Assembly: GCA_900770605.1 (NCBI GenBank)
Contig: CAAGKS010000115.1
Coordinates: 1-15,674, forward strand
Source of the DNA: Clostridia bacterium
GTDB lineage: Bacteria > Bacillota > Clostridia > Oscillospirales > CAG-272
Direction of reading: 5' to 3'
DNA: 15,674 bases
The notes beneath the pieces are model-generated. The model did no database searches. It saw nothing but the letters and a program-made list of their open reading frames with translations, and was not told where the DNA came from. Of this stretch, positions 5,162 through 11,484 are shown in pieces (within the stretch, counting starts at the first letter, position 1; each line of letters starts with the position of its first letter). Made by a program: the position numbers and the translations under genes.

Positions 5162-6411
5162 TATCTTACGTTTCCATTTCCGTCTATAAGATATTTTTCG
5201 GTAGTCAACGCTTCAAGTCCCATCGGGCCTCTTACGTGGAGCTTTTGCGTGGAAATTCCTATCTCCGCGCCAAAGCCGAACTCGCCGCCGTCCGTAAATC
5301 TTGTCGATGCATTAACGTACACCGCCGCAGAGTTGACCTCTGCTTGAAATTTCGCCGCATTTTCAGCGTTTTTAGTGATTATCGCCTCACTGTGCGCCGT
5401 ACTGTGACGGTTGATATGCGCAATAGCGTCCGAAATGGTATCCACCACCTTGACCGCCAGAATAAAATCGTTATACTCGGTATCGTAATCCTCTTCAGTG
5501 GCAGGAATAGCGTCCGCGACCAGAACACAGGTCTTGGGGCAGCCGCGCACCTCTACGTTATACTCCTCAAGTCTTTGCGCGAATGCGGGTAAAAATTCCG
5601 CCGCGATGCTCGCGTGAACGAGCACGGTCTCTATGGCGTTACAAACCGAGGGGCGAGAGCATTTTGCATTTATCGCGACCTTCAACGCCATTTCAATATC
5701 AGCGCAATCGTCAACGTACAAGTGGCAGTTTCCCGCGCCCGTTTCTATAACGGGAACAGTCGCATTCTCGGTAACGCTCTTTATAAGACCCTTTCCGCCT
5801 CGGGGGATAAGCACGTCGATATATCCGCGCATCGTCATAAGCTCGTTTGCGCTTTCTCTGCTCGTATTTTCCACGAGCTCAACACAGTGCGAGTCAAGTC
5901 CAACGCTCTCGAGCGCCGCCTTGATAGCGCGAACGATAGCAACGTTGGTGTGTATTGCTTCCTTTCCACCTCTGAGCACCACCGCGTTGCCTGTTTTAAG
6001 ACAAAGCACCGCCGAGTCCACCGTAACGTTAGGACGCGCCTCGTATATTATCGCAACCACGCCGAGCGGAACGCGCACGCGTCTTATACTGATTCCCGAA
6101 GGACGTGTCCAGCCCTCTCCCCTTCCGATAGGGTCGTCGAGCTTGATTATATCCTCAATAGACGAGCAGATGCCCTCGATACGCGCCTTTGTAAGCGTGA
6201 GACGGTCAAGCATCGCAGGCATAACGCCGTTATTCTCTGCGTTTTCAAGATCCTTTGCATTAGCGTCTATCAATTCCTGTGTCTGCGATCTCAGCTGCTC
6301 GGCTATCGCCGCGAGCGCCTTATTTTTAAGCTCACTATCAGCGAGCGCCAAGCTCTGACAAGCGCCTCTCGCGCTATCGCAAAGCAGTTTTATTTCTTCT
6401 CTTACAGTCAT
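5161..6411 (-). CDS. proA: gamma-glutamyl phosphate reductase
   Basis: Reduces L-glutamyl 5-phosphate to glutamate 5-semialdehyde with NADPH, the second step of proline synthesis, in the cytoplasm. The 416 aa match the family. Landmarks: VPLGVVAIIYEARPNVT at 114-130; LRGGKEA at 146-152; PRGGKGLI at 203-210; VPVIETGAGNCH at 219-230; catalytic C257 in RPSVCNAIETVLVH; and NASTRFTDGGEFGFGAE near 367-383. The family usually has NAKTQRPSVCN; here T-Q is replaced by C-S (NAKCSRPSVC), adding a second cysteine near the active one. The start at 6411 has GGAGA eight bases upstream. The partner proB (glutamate 5-kinase) is not in the window. It sits 16 bp after the flavin-reductase-like gene and overlaps the next gene by one base, so the three are probably co-transcribed. 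Confidence 0.95.
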   Translation of the reverse strand: MTVREEIKLLCDSARGACQSLALADSELKNKALAAIAEQLRSQTQELIDANAKDLENAENNGVMPAMLDRLTLTKARIEGICSSIEDIIKLDDPIGRGEGWTRPSGISIRRVRVPLGVVAIIYEARPNVTVDSAVLCLKTGNAVVLRGGKEAIHTNVAIVRAIKAALESVGLDSHCVELVENTSRESANELMTMRGYIDVLIPRGGKGLIKSVTENATVPVIETGAGNCHLYVDDCADIEMALKVAINAKCSRPSVCNAIETVLVHASIAAEFLPAFAQRLEEYNVEVRGCPKTCVLVADAIPATEEDYDTEYNDFILAVKVVDTISDAIAHINRHSTAHSEAIITKNAENAAKFQAEVNSAAVYVNASTRFTDGGEFGFGAEIGISTQKLHVRGPMGLEALTTEKYLIDGNGNVR

Positions 6412-6427
6412 TTTTTGTCTCCGTTTT

Positions 6428-6940
6428 TTACTTTCTTACGTAAGCCTTCTCTATCTCCCAAACGTAAACTCTGTGATAATCCTTATTAGGATAGTTAACG
6501 AGAACGCTCTTATCTATAAAGCTGTCTTCCTTCAAATAATCCGCATACAGCTTGCGGCATACGAGTATAAGCTTTGACTCGCTGATCGCGGGAACGCCGT
6601 CACATTCAAAGGACGTAAGGCCCGACGCCGCAAGCTTATCCATATCTCTGCCGCTCTTTGTTCCGCACAGCTTGAGCGCATCTCTCCACTCCTCGTCAAG
6701 AAATGCGAGTGTGACCTTATCCTCGTTCTCCGTAAGTCCAAAGGTATGGCGCTGAGGTCTTACAAAGCCTATCGCAACAGGCTTGTGCCAAAGCTCACCC
6801 ATAGCGCCCCAGCTTGCAGTCATCGCATTGACCTTCTCTCCGTCACGCGCGGTTATCAGCATCCAGTCCTTGCCGATCAGCTTTATGGTCTTTTCAACGT
6901 CGTACGCCGATATCTCTTTGAAATTATCCATTACGTTCAT
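6428..6940 (-). CDS. flavin reductase-like FMN-binding protein
   Basis: A 170-aa protein resembling the flavin reductase-like (FMN-binding split barrel) family: KDWMLITARDGEKVNAMTAS near the N-terminus, then a KPVAIGFVRPQRHTFGL segment where this family binds FMN, then LAFLDEEWRDAL. The physiological substrate is unknown. A GTG at 6949 would give three more residues, but that GTG is part of the Shine-Dalgarno GAGGTG; ATG at 6940 has that site at normal distance and is chosen. It is the first gene of the operon with proA and the phosphoesterase, with a promoter at 6980-7008. No membrane segment or signal peptide is seen. Its link to proline synthesis is not obvious and may be only co-transcription. 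Confidence 0.8.
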   Translation of the reverse strand: MNVMDNFKEISAYDVEKTIKLIGKDWMLITARDGEKVNAMTASWGAMGELWHKPVAIGFVRPQRHTFGLTENEDKVTLAFLDEEWRDALKLCGTKSGRDMDKLAASGLTSFECDGVPAISESKLILVCRKLYADYLKEDSFIDKSVLVNYPNKDYHRVYVWEIEKAYVRK

Positions 6941-6979
6941 ATATTTCACCTCGATAACATTTTACAATATTATAGTTAT

Positions 6980-7008
6980 ATAATACCAAAAAAATACTTA
7001 TTAGTCAA
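6980..7008 (-). promoter_or_regulatory. promoter of the flavin reductase-proA-phosphoesterase operon
   Basis: On the minus strand, TTGACT (7003-7008), 17-bp spacer, TATTAT (6980-6985), about 40 bp before the first start codon. A second TATAAT-like hexamer at 6969-6974 has no good -35 partner. Confidence 0.65.
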
Positions 7009-7071
7009 TATTTTAGCGCGTAAAAGTTGCCATATCCGCAAAAAACAAAGAGCCGATACTAAAAAACCAAC

Positions 7072-7401
7072 TCAGCTGCACGTGACCACCTCGCACGGCT
7101 TTCCCACCCTCTGAGCATATTCGATTACAGACAGCGTTCCCCTTGAGCGACCGTCCCAAAATGCAACTATCTTATCCGAATAATCAACTATTTCCTTATT
7201 TCTGACGATGGGCGCGGCGCGCCCGTAACGCTTGTACTGCGGCAAAAACACAGTGAGCTTTATTTTTTGCGCTCTCGCGTATTCTGCGGCACACATATCC
7301 ACCCCCTGCGCGCCACCCGATACTATCTCGTCCGCCTCTGAAACGTATCTTCCAATATCTGCTGCCGTTATACCTCGCGAGCCTATGACTGCAATTTTCA
7401 T
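7072..7401 (-). CDS. SLOG/DUF2493-type Rossmann-like protein
   Basis: A 109-aa protein resembling the SLOG superfamily (YpsA/DprA/LOG-like; DUF2493 type), whose members bind nucleotide-derived ligands. Motifs: KIAVIGSRG at 2-10, SGGAQGVD at 28-35, a YGRAAPIVRNKEIVD segment at 59-73, and FWDGRSRGT at 81-89. These are the expected ligand-binding loops. The start is ATG at 7401, with GGAG six bases upstream; an ATG at 7413 has no ribosome site. It is transcribed away from the ribbon-helix-helix gene across a 110-bp region with palindromes. No obvious terminator was found between this stop and 7008. Biological role unknown; DUF2493 proteins are often found in phages and mobile or defence contexts, but none is visible here. 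Confidence 0.8.
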   Translation of the reverse strand: MKIAVIGSRGITAADIGRYVSEADEIVSGGAQGVDMCAAEYARAQKIKLTVFLPQYKRYGRAAPIVRNKEIVDYSDKIVAFWDGRSRGTLSVIEYAQRVGKPCEVVTCS

Positions 7402-7425
7402 AAAAAACTCCATTCAAACAATTAT

Positions 7426-7446
7426 GTATACTTATTTTAAGTATAC
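7426..7446. promoter_or_regulatory. perfect palindrome, putative operator
   Basis: gtatactta-ttt-taagtatac is a perfect 9+9-bp inverted repeat. It lies just downstream of the TATAAT of the SLOG gene, where a bound repressor would block transcription. TATACTTA also recurs directly at 7442-7449. Confidence 0.6.
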
Positions 7447-7453
7447 TTACAAC

Positions 7454-7462
7454 ATTATAACA
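7454..7462 (-). promoter_or_regulatory. extended -10 promoter of the SLOG gene
   Basis: On the minus strand, TGT-TATAAT (TGnTATAAT extended -10, hexamer at 7454-7459). There is no good -35 at 16-18 bp. Predicted start is near 7447, at the edge of the palindrome. Confidence 0.5.
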
Positions 7463-7471
7463 CAAAATAGT

Positions 7472-7493
7472 CTTAAAATATACTTATATTAAG
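7472..7493. promoter_or_regulatory. imperfect palindrome, second putative operator
   Basis: cttaa (7472-7476) and ttaag (7489-7493) flank an ATA...TAT core containing TATACTTA (7479-7486), the same 8-mer as in the 7426-7446 palindrome. It lies 18 bp before the ATG of the ribbon-helix-helix gene, just ahead of its Shine-Dalgarno. Confidence 0.45.
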
Positions 7494-7511
7494 ATTTTTT
7501 GGAGATTTTTT

Positions 7512-7697
7512 ATGAGAAATAAAAACAATAAGCACATAGGAATAGAAATTGATCCCGAGCTTCATTACAAGCTGCACTATATCTCAAAATATTACGGCCG
7601 CTCAGCAAACGGACAAATTCTTTATCTTATAAGACAAGAAATAAAAGCATTTGAAAAAAGCGAGGGCGAGATCATCGTTCCACAAGAGCAAAAATAA
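7512..7697 (+). CDS. ribbon-helix-helix DNA-binding protein
   Basis: A 61-aa protein with the layout of an Arc/MetJ-like ribbon-helix-helix regulator: a beta-strand at about 8-13 (HIGIEID), helix 1 at about 15-28 (PELHYKLHYISKYY), a turn GRSANG, then helix 2 at about 33-48 (GQILYLIRQEIKAF). Such proteins dimerise and insert the strand into the DNA major groove. The ATG at 7512 has GGAG at 7501-7504. It is divergent from the SLOG gene and shares its palindromic control region, so it probably represses both itself and that gene; this is inference. An antitoxin role was considered, but no toxin gene is next to it in the same operon. Confidence 0.8.
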   Translation: MRNKNNKHIGIEIDPELHYKLHYISKYYGRSANGQILYLIRQEIKAFEKSEGEIIVPQEQK

Positions 7698-7754
7698 TTT
7701 TCCTGCATAAAAATAACGCTGATATAATTTATCGCCTTATAAATATGTTTACGC

Positions 7755-7907
7755 AAAGCCTTTCTCCGAGAGAAATGTGACACGGCGAGCCTTAAGCGAA
7801 GCCGTGACGGAAGGAGCCCACGTGGGCGTAAAGAAATATTTCTCTATATGTACGCGCTCTCCCTCAGTCGCCTTCGGCGCCAGCTCCCTCCCGGAGAGAG
7901 CCTTAAA
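7755..7907. repeat. 153-bp hairpin-array intergenic repeat
   Basis: The ends are approximate inverted repeats: left aaagcctttctccgagag, right complement aaggctctctccgggag. Inside are cacggc/gccgtg (7781-7786 and 7801-7806), gcccacgtgggc (7816-7827), agaaatatttct (7832-7843) and a cgccttcggcg hairpin near 7870. No coding frame. The CTCCCTCAGTCGCCTTCGGCG type of sequence resembles dispersed palindromic units of gut Clostridia (from memory). Confidence 0.6.
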
Positions 7908-7936
7908 AAATTCATTAGAGTATATTGCTCATAAAA

Positions 7937-7972
7937 AAGAGCCGATACGGAAAGATCCGTATCGGCTTTTTT
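7937..7972 (-). terminator. terminator of the 951-aa repeat protein gene
   Basis: A perfect 10-bp stem gccgatacgg/ccgtatcggc (7941-7950 and 7957-7966) is followed by TCTTTTTT on the minus strand and TTTTTT on the plus strand. It can stop both the large gene and read-through from the ribbon-helix-helix gene. Confidence 0.85.
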
Positions 7973-8023
7973 ATTCAGAGGGGTTGGGTTTGATCAACCC
8001 CTCGATATTTTATTTTTTTGGAA

Positions 8024-10879
8024 TTAGTCTTCCTTCTTGCGTGCGATAACTGCACCGGCTGCTGCGATCATGATGATGATGCTTACGCCGCCGATTGCGC
8101 TACCACAACCCTTTTCCTCTTCAACAACAGTTGTTGCGGGAAGCTTTGCGATCTTTTCGGTGATCTTGTCGCCACAAGCGGTACAAACCTTTTCCTTAGA
8201 GCCTTCCGCTGTCTCAGTGGGCTGCTTTACAGTTGTCCACTCACCGTAGGTGTGATCAGCAGTATCGCCATCCTCGAAGGTATCCTCACACTTAGCGCCA
8301 CATTCGCAAGAGTAGTAGTACTTTGCCTCTTCCTCACAGGTTGCAGCGGATGCAAGATATGCATCGGTTGCTACTTCCTGATCGAATACGTGTGCGATAG
8401 TCTCGCCGCTCTCAAAGGTAGCCTCACCCTTCTCGCCGCATACGCAGGACTTGTAGTAGGTTGCCTTTGCGGAGCAGGTTGCCTCGGTTGCGAGGTAAGC
8501 TGCTGTAGCTATCTCTCTGTCGAATACGTGTGCAGCATAGCCCTCAGCCTTGAAGGTGGTGTAACCCTTAGCTCCACACTCGCAGGACTTGTAGTATCTT
8601 GCCTCAGACGTGCAGGTTGCAGCTCTCTCGAGGTACTCCTCGGTAGTTACTTCCTGGTTGTAAACGTGAGTTGCAAGAGAACCGCCAACGAAGGTCTCAG
8701 TGCCCTTTGCGCCACATGCGCAGGACTTGAAGTACGTACCCTTCTCGGTACATGTAGGCTTAACGGAAATGTAAGAGCCGTTAACTACTTCCTGGTTGTA
8801 AACGTGAGGAAGTGTCTCGCCGTACTCAAATGTATCCTCACCCTTTTCGCCACATGCGCAGGACTTGAAGTAGGTTGCCTTTGCGGTGCAGGTTGCAGCG
8901 GTTGCAAGATAAGCCTCGGTTGCTACTTCCTGATCATATACGTGAGCAGCAAGCTTGCAAGCCTCGAAGGTCTCCTCGCCTGCTACGCCACATACGCAAG
9001 AGAAGTAGTACTGAGCGTTTGCTTCGCCCTCAGCCTCGGAAGCCTTGTACTTAGCGGTTGCTACCTTCTGATCGAAGGTGTGGATAACAGCGTCCTTCTG
9101 TGCGTCACATACTGTACAAGCATAGAAGTGGTTGTTAGCGTCGGAAGAGATCTCGGTCTCGAATACGTGCTCAGCGAGCTCGCCTACCTGGAAGGTCTCC
9201 TCACCCTTTGCGCCACATGCGCAGGTCATGTAATATGTAGCCTTAGTTGCACAGGTTGCTGCGCTCTTAAGGTTTTCTTCAGAAACGGTGTACTGTGTGT
9301 ACTTGTGAGCGTGGTCAAGCTTAGGAACTACGCGCTCCTCAAACTGAAGTCCGCACTCGCAGAGACGGCCTTCCAAGCCTGTGGTTTCCTCGGTGGGCTC
9401 AAGAGTGATCTCCCAATCACCGATAACGTGCTCGCCTTGCTTCTTGTCGCCGCAGAGAGCGCAGATAGCCCAGTGCGCCTCATCAGTAAACTCGTATGTT
9501 CCGTCGTAGGTGTGCTGAACGTCACCGTATTCAAAGGTGTTCTCGCTTGCCTTTCCGCAGAACTGGCAAGAGGTGTAGTATATAGCGGGACTTGTGCAGT
9601 TAGCAGCGGAAACGAAGTAATCCTTCTCAGCTGCCTCAACGTATGCACAAATATTATATTCCTCGTGCATTGCCTTAAGAGCTGCTACGAGCATAGCCTC
9701 ATTTTCAGCAAACATCTCATAGATCTTTGCCTGTGCAGCTGCTGCATCAACACCGGGAACGGTTGCTGCTGTCCATACTGCCTTAGCCTCAGCGTCAGTG
9801 GTGATGTCGAGATCAGGCTCGTTATCCTTGTCACCGTCGAGTACAACGCCATCAATAATGAGGGCTGCTCTGTCGTAGTTTGCAGAGAAACCAACGGACT
9901 TTGCAAATACCTTAACTGCCTCAGCATCAGAAATAACAGAAACGTTATCAAGAATAACGTCACCGTAACCGGACTGTCCAAGAGAAGCTGCTGTGCTGAG
10001 AGGATTCTCAACGCAGATAGCGTTTGTTACTATAACGTCACAATACTTATCTTCAGGAACTATGCTTGCCTGGTGAGTAGCCGTAATTGTATCAACAAGA
10101 GATACAATATTGGTGAATCTGAGCTTTACGCCACATACGTAACCTGTCAAGCCTGCATTGCTGGTTCCGTTAGCAACAGTGTTGCCACCTACTACCAAGT
10201 TCTCAACGCTGATATAGGTACAAGAACCTCTATCATTTACGAGAATACCTGCGCGGCCTGTCTTGGAATATACTTCGGTATCAAAAACAGTACTGTTCTT
10301 GATATAGACCTTATTGGCATTAGTTGTTATAAATCCTGCCGCATAGTTGGATGTAGAGCTGATCTTACAGCCAACGAGATGGCAGTTATCGAAAGTAACG
10401 ATATCACCCGTACCGCCGCCACGAGCATCGCCGATGAACGCAGAGGTGTAAGCCTTACCTGTAAAGCTGGAGTTAGCAATTGTAAGATTCTGTACGGTAC
10501 CGCCGGTGGACTGACCGATAATACCTATTCTGTCAGTGCCGGGGATATTGATAACGATGTTGGAAAGGGTGTATCCCTTACCGTCAAACACACCGGTGAA
10601 GTATCCGTTTGCGGTGTTATCCAAGCAGATAACGGGAACATCCTTGCCCTCGAGATCGATATCAGCGCCCAAGGTAATGGTAGCGTCACCATTCTTGTTG
10701 GTGTTGATGTGATCTACTGCGGCAATGTATCCGTCTGCAGTGTAAATCGTGTAAGTGTCTGCTTCCTCATCGTATGTATAGCCCGCGTCAACAGCTTCGT
10801 CTGCAAAGATTGCAAGAGAAGCAAATGCGGAGAATACCATTGTCAGAGTAAGAAACAGAGCTAAGAGTTTCTTTTTCAT
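8024..10879 (-). CDS. secreted beta-helix and CxCG-repeat protein with C-terminal anchor
   Basis: A 951-aa exported protein of unknown function. Signal peptide at 1-26 (MKKKLLALFL, cleavage near IFA-D). Residues about 44-340 look like a right-handed beta-helix (GYFTGVFDGKGYTLSNIVI, GTVQNLTIANSSFTG, short repeated GxxG turns), as in bacterial adhesins. A linker and degenerate repeats follow. Residues 525-875 are a tandem array whose 46-aa unit has H at position 1, three Cys at 19, 29 and 31 (TC...SCxCG) and a TFE turn; residues 876-915 hold a shorter CxxCG unit. The tail (924-951) is GCGS, a hydrophobic stretch and RKKED, like a membrane or sorting anchor. The chosen ATG (10879) has AAGGGAG upstream and begins the signal peptide; the frame is open 31 codons further but that part is Arg-rich and lacks a proper site. 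Monocistronic. Confidence 0.85.
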   Translation of the reverse strand: MKKKLLALFLTLTMVFSAFASLAIFADEAVDAGYTYDEEADTYTIYTADGYIAAVDHINTNKNGDATITLGADIDLEGKDVPVICLDNTANGYFTGVFDGKGYTLSNIVINIPGTDRIGIIGQSTGGTVQNLTIANSSFTGKAYTSAFIGDARGGGTGDIVTFDNCHLVGCKISSTSNYAAGFITTNANKVYIKNSTVFDTEVYSKTGRAGILVNDRGSCTYISVENLVVGGNTVANGTSNAGLTGYVCGVKLRFTNIVSLVDTITATHQASIVPEDKYCDVIVTNAICVENPLSTAASLGQSGYGDVILDNVSVISDAEAVKVFAKSVGFSANYDRAALIIDGVVLDGDKDNEPDLDITTDAEAKAVWTAATVPGVDAAAAQAKIYEMFAENEAMLVAALKAMHEEYNICAYVEAAEKDYFVSAANCTSPAIYYTSCQFCGKASENTFEYGDVQHTYDGTYEFTDEAHWAICALCGDKKQGEHVIGDWEITLEPTEETTGLEGRLCECGLQFEERVVPKLDHAHKYTQYTVSEENLKSAATCATKATYYMTCACGAKGEETFQVGELAEHVFETEISSDANNHFYACTVCDAQKDAVIHTFDQKVATAKYKASEAEGEANAQYYFSCVCGVAGEETFEACKLAAHVYDQEVATEAYLATAATCTAKATYFKSCACGEKGEDTFEYGETLPHVYNQEVVNGSYISVKPTCTEKGTYFKSCACGAKGTETFVGGSLATHVYNQEVTTEEYLERAATCTSEARYYKSCECGAKGYTTFKAEGYAAHVFDREIATAAYLATEATCSAKATYYKSCVCGEKGEATFESGETIAHVFDQEVATDAYLASAATCEEEAKYYYSCECGAKCEDTFEDGDTADHTYGEWTTVKQPTETAEGSKEKVCTACGDKITEKIAKLPATTVVEEEKGCGSAIGGVSIIIMIAAAGAVIARKKED
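8255..9307 (-). repeat. coding tandem repeat array, 138-bp units
   Basis: Units of exactly 138 bp (46 codons) lie at 8255-8392, 8393-8530, 8531-8668, 8669-8806, 8807-8944 and 8945-9082. An 87-bp shortened unit follows at 9083-9169 and another full unit at 9170-9307. Each starts with His (CAC). The unit at 8945-9082 lacks the first Cys. The spacing is strictly kept while the DNA has diverged, so this is an old array under protein-level constraint. Confidence 0.9.
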
Positions 10880-11020
10880 AATAAAGTTCTCCCTTGTTAT
10901 ATTTTTTAAATGCCTTTGACGTCTTGCGCCGCTGGACAAATAAATTCTGATTTTTGTGGGGTGACTGAACACTTGCTTTTCGACTCTCCTTAGGGGAGCT
11001 TTGAGCTTTTTCGCCTATTT

Positions 11021-11057
11021 TATCTTAAAAATGGCGACACTTCCCCCTTTTAAGATA
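11021..11057 (-). promoter_or_regulatory. 5'-terminal stem-loop in the leader of the 951-aa gene
   Basis: A perfect 10-bp inverted repeat, tatcttaaaa (11021-11030) and ttttaagata (11048-11057), with a 17-nt loop containing GGGGGAAGTGTCGCC on the minus strand. It sits at the predicted transcript start, at the head of a leader of about 177 nt. It may stabilise the mRNA or be regulatory. No known riboswitch class is recognised. Confidence 0.45.
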
Positions 11058-11062
11058 TATAT

Positions 11063-11091
11063 ATTATAGCACAAATAAAAATGTAATTCAA
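11063..11091 (-). promoter_or_regulatory. promoter of the 951-aa repeat protein gene
   Basis: On the minus strand, TTGAAT (11086-11091), 17-bp spacer, TATAAT (11063-11068) with an extended TGC in front (TGCTATAAT). Predicted start is near 11056. Confidence 0.75.
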
Positions 11092-11099
11092 CGAAAAAA

Positions 11100-11423
11100 A
11101 TGGACTTATTTCGTAAAAATTTGGACAATGGGATTTGTCAATTTTGCATAATAACGTAAACTATCTTGCCTTTCTTTTAGCACCTTTGCGAAAAAATAAG
11201 CACTTTTTGCGTCGAAATATGTAGGTGCATTCCTTAAAAATATACCAAAAGCGATATTTTCGCGCTTTTTTTGTTTATATCTCGCCAAAAAAGGCGCTTT
11301 TCAGCTTTTAGATATTTTGACAAATCACGCCAAGGCCTGCCGTATCCTGCGCAAAGCAAGCGGATCAGCCGCGAGATCTCTACCGCCAAAAAATTCCTCT
11401 TATTTTTCGTGCGGCAGATCGAG
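11100..11423. other. intergenic stretch without a convincing gene
   Basis: AT-rich sequence with a small cgcc/ggcg hairpin at 11283-11296 and no promoter or ribosome site that I can support. Short open frames here begin with TTG or lack a Shine-Dalgarno. Confidence 0.5.
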
Positions 11424-11458
11424 CAAAAGAAAAGGCCGTTGCATCAGCAACAGCCTTT
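11424..11458 (-). terminator. terminator of the cohesin/dockerin operon
   Basis: Arms 11431-11442 (aaaggc-c-gttgc) and 11447-11458 (gcaac-a-gccttt), loop atca, followed on the minus strand by TCTTTTGC. The central pair is U-G on the minus strand but C-A on the plus strand, matching transcription from the minus strand. Confidence 0.8.
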
Positions 11459-11484
11459 ATTATCAATATAATATATTGAAGAAA

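Noticed and set aside
5614..6489. Plus-strand open frames opposite proA
   Set aside because: They are antisense to a well-identified gene and have no ribosome site or recognisable domain.
7041..7070. Terminator for the SLOG gene at the agccgatac sequence
   Set aside because: It shares 13 nt with one arm of the 7937-7972 terminator, but the second arm is missing here, so no stable stem forms.
7512..7697. Ribbon-helix-helix protein as the antitoxin of a type II toxin-antitoxin pair
   Set aside because: No toxin-like gene follows it in the same direction, and its neighbour is a divergent SLOG-type protein not known as a toxin.
8255..9307. Regular repeats considered as a CRISPR array
   Set aside because: The 138-bp units have no short identical repeats with unique spacers. 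They are in-frame coding repeats.
8018..10864. 948-codon open frame on the plus strand opposite the 951-aa gene
   Set aside because: Its product is a low-complexity Cys/Leu/Ser-rich string with no ribosome site. The opposite strand has a signal peptide, phased repeats, promoter and terminator. The open frame arises because the real gene avoids codons whose complements are stops.
10880..10972. 31-residue N-terminal extension of the 951-aa protein from a GTG
   Set aside because: It is Arg-rich, precedes a normal signal peptide, and the AAGGAG-like site is too far from the GTG. The ATG at 10879 has its own Shine-Dalgarno.
11106..11288. 60-codon frame on the minus strand
   Set aside because: It begins with TTG, has no Shine-Dalgarno and no promoter, and lies in AT-rich intergenic sequence.
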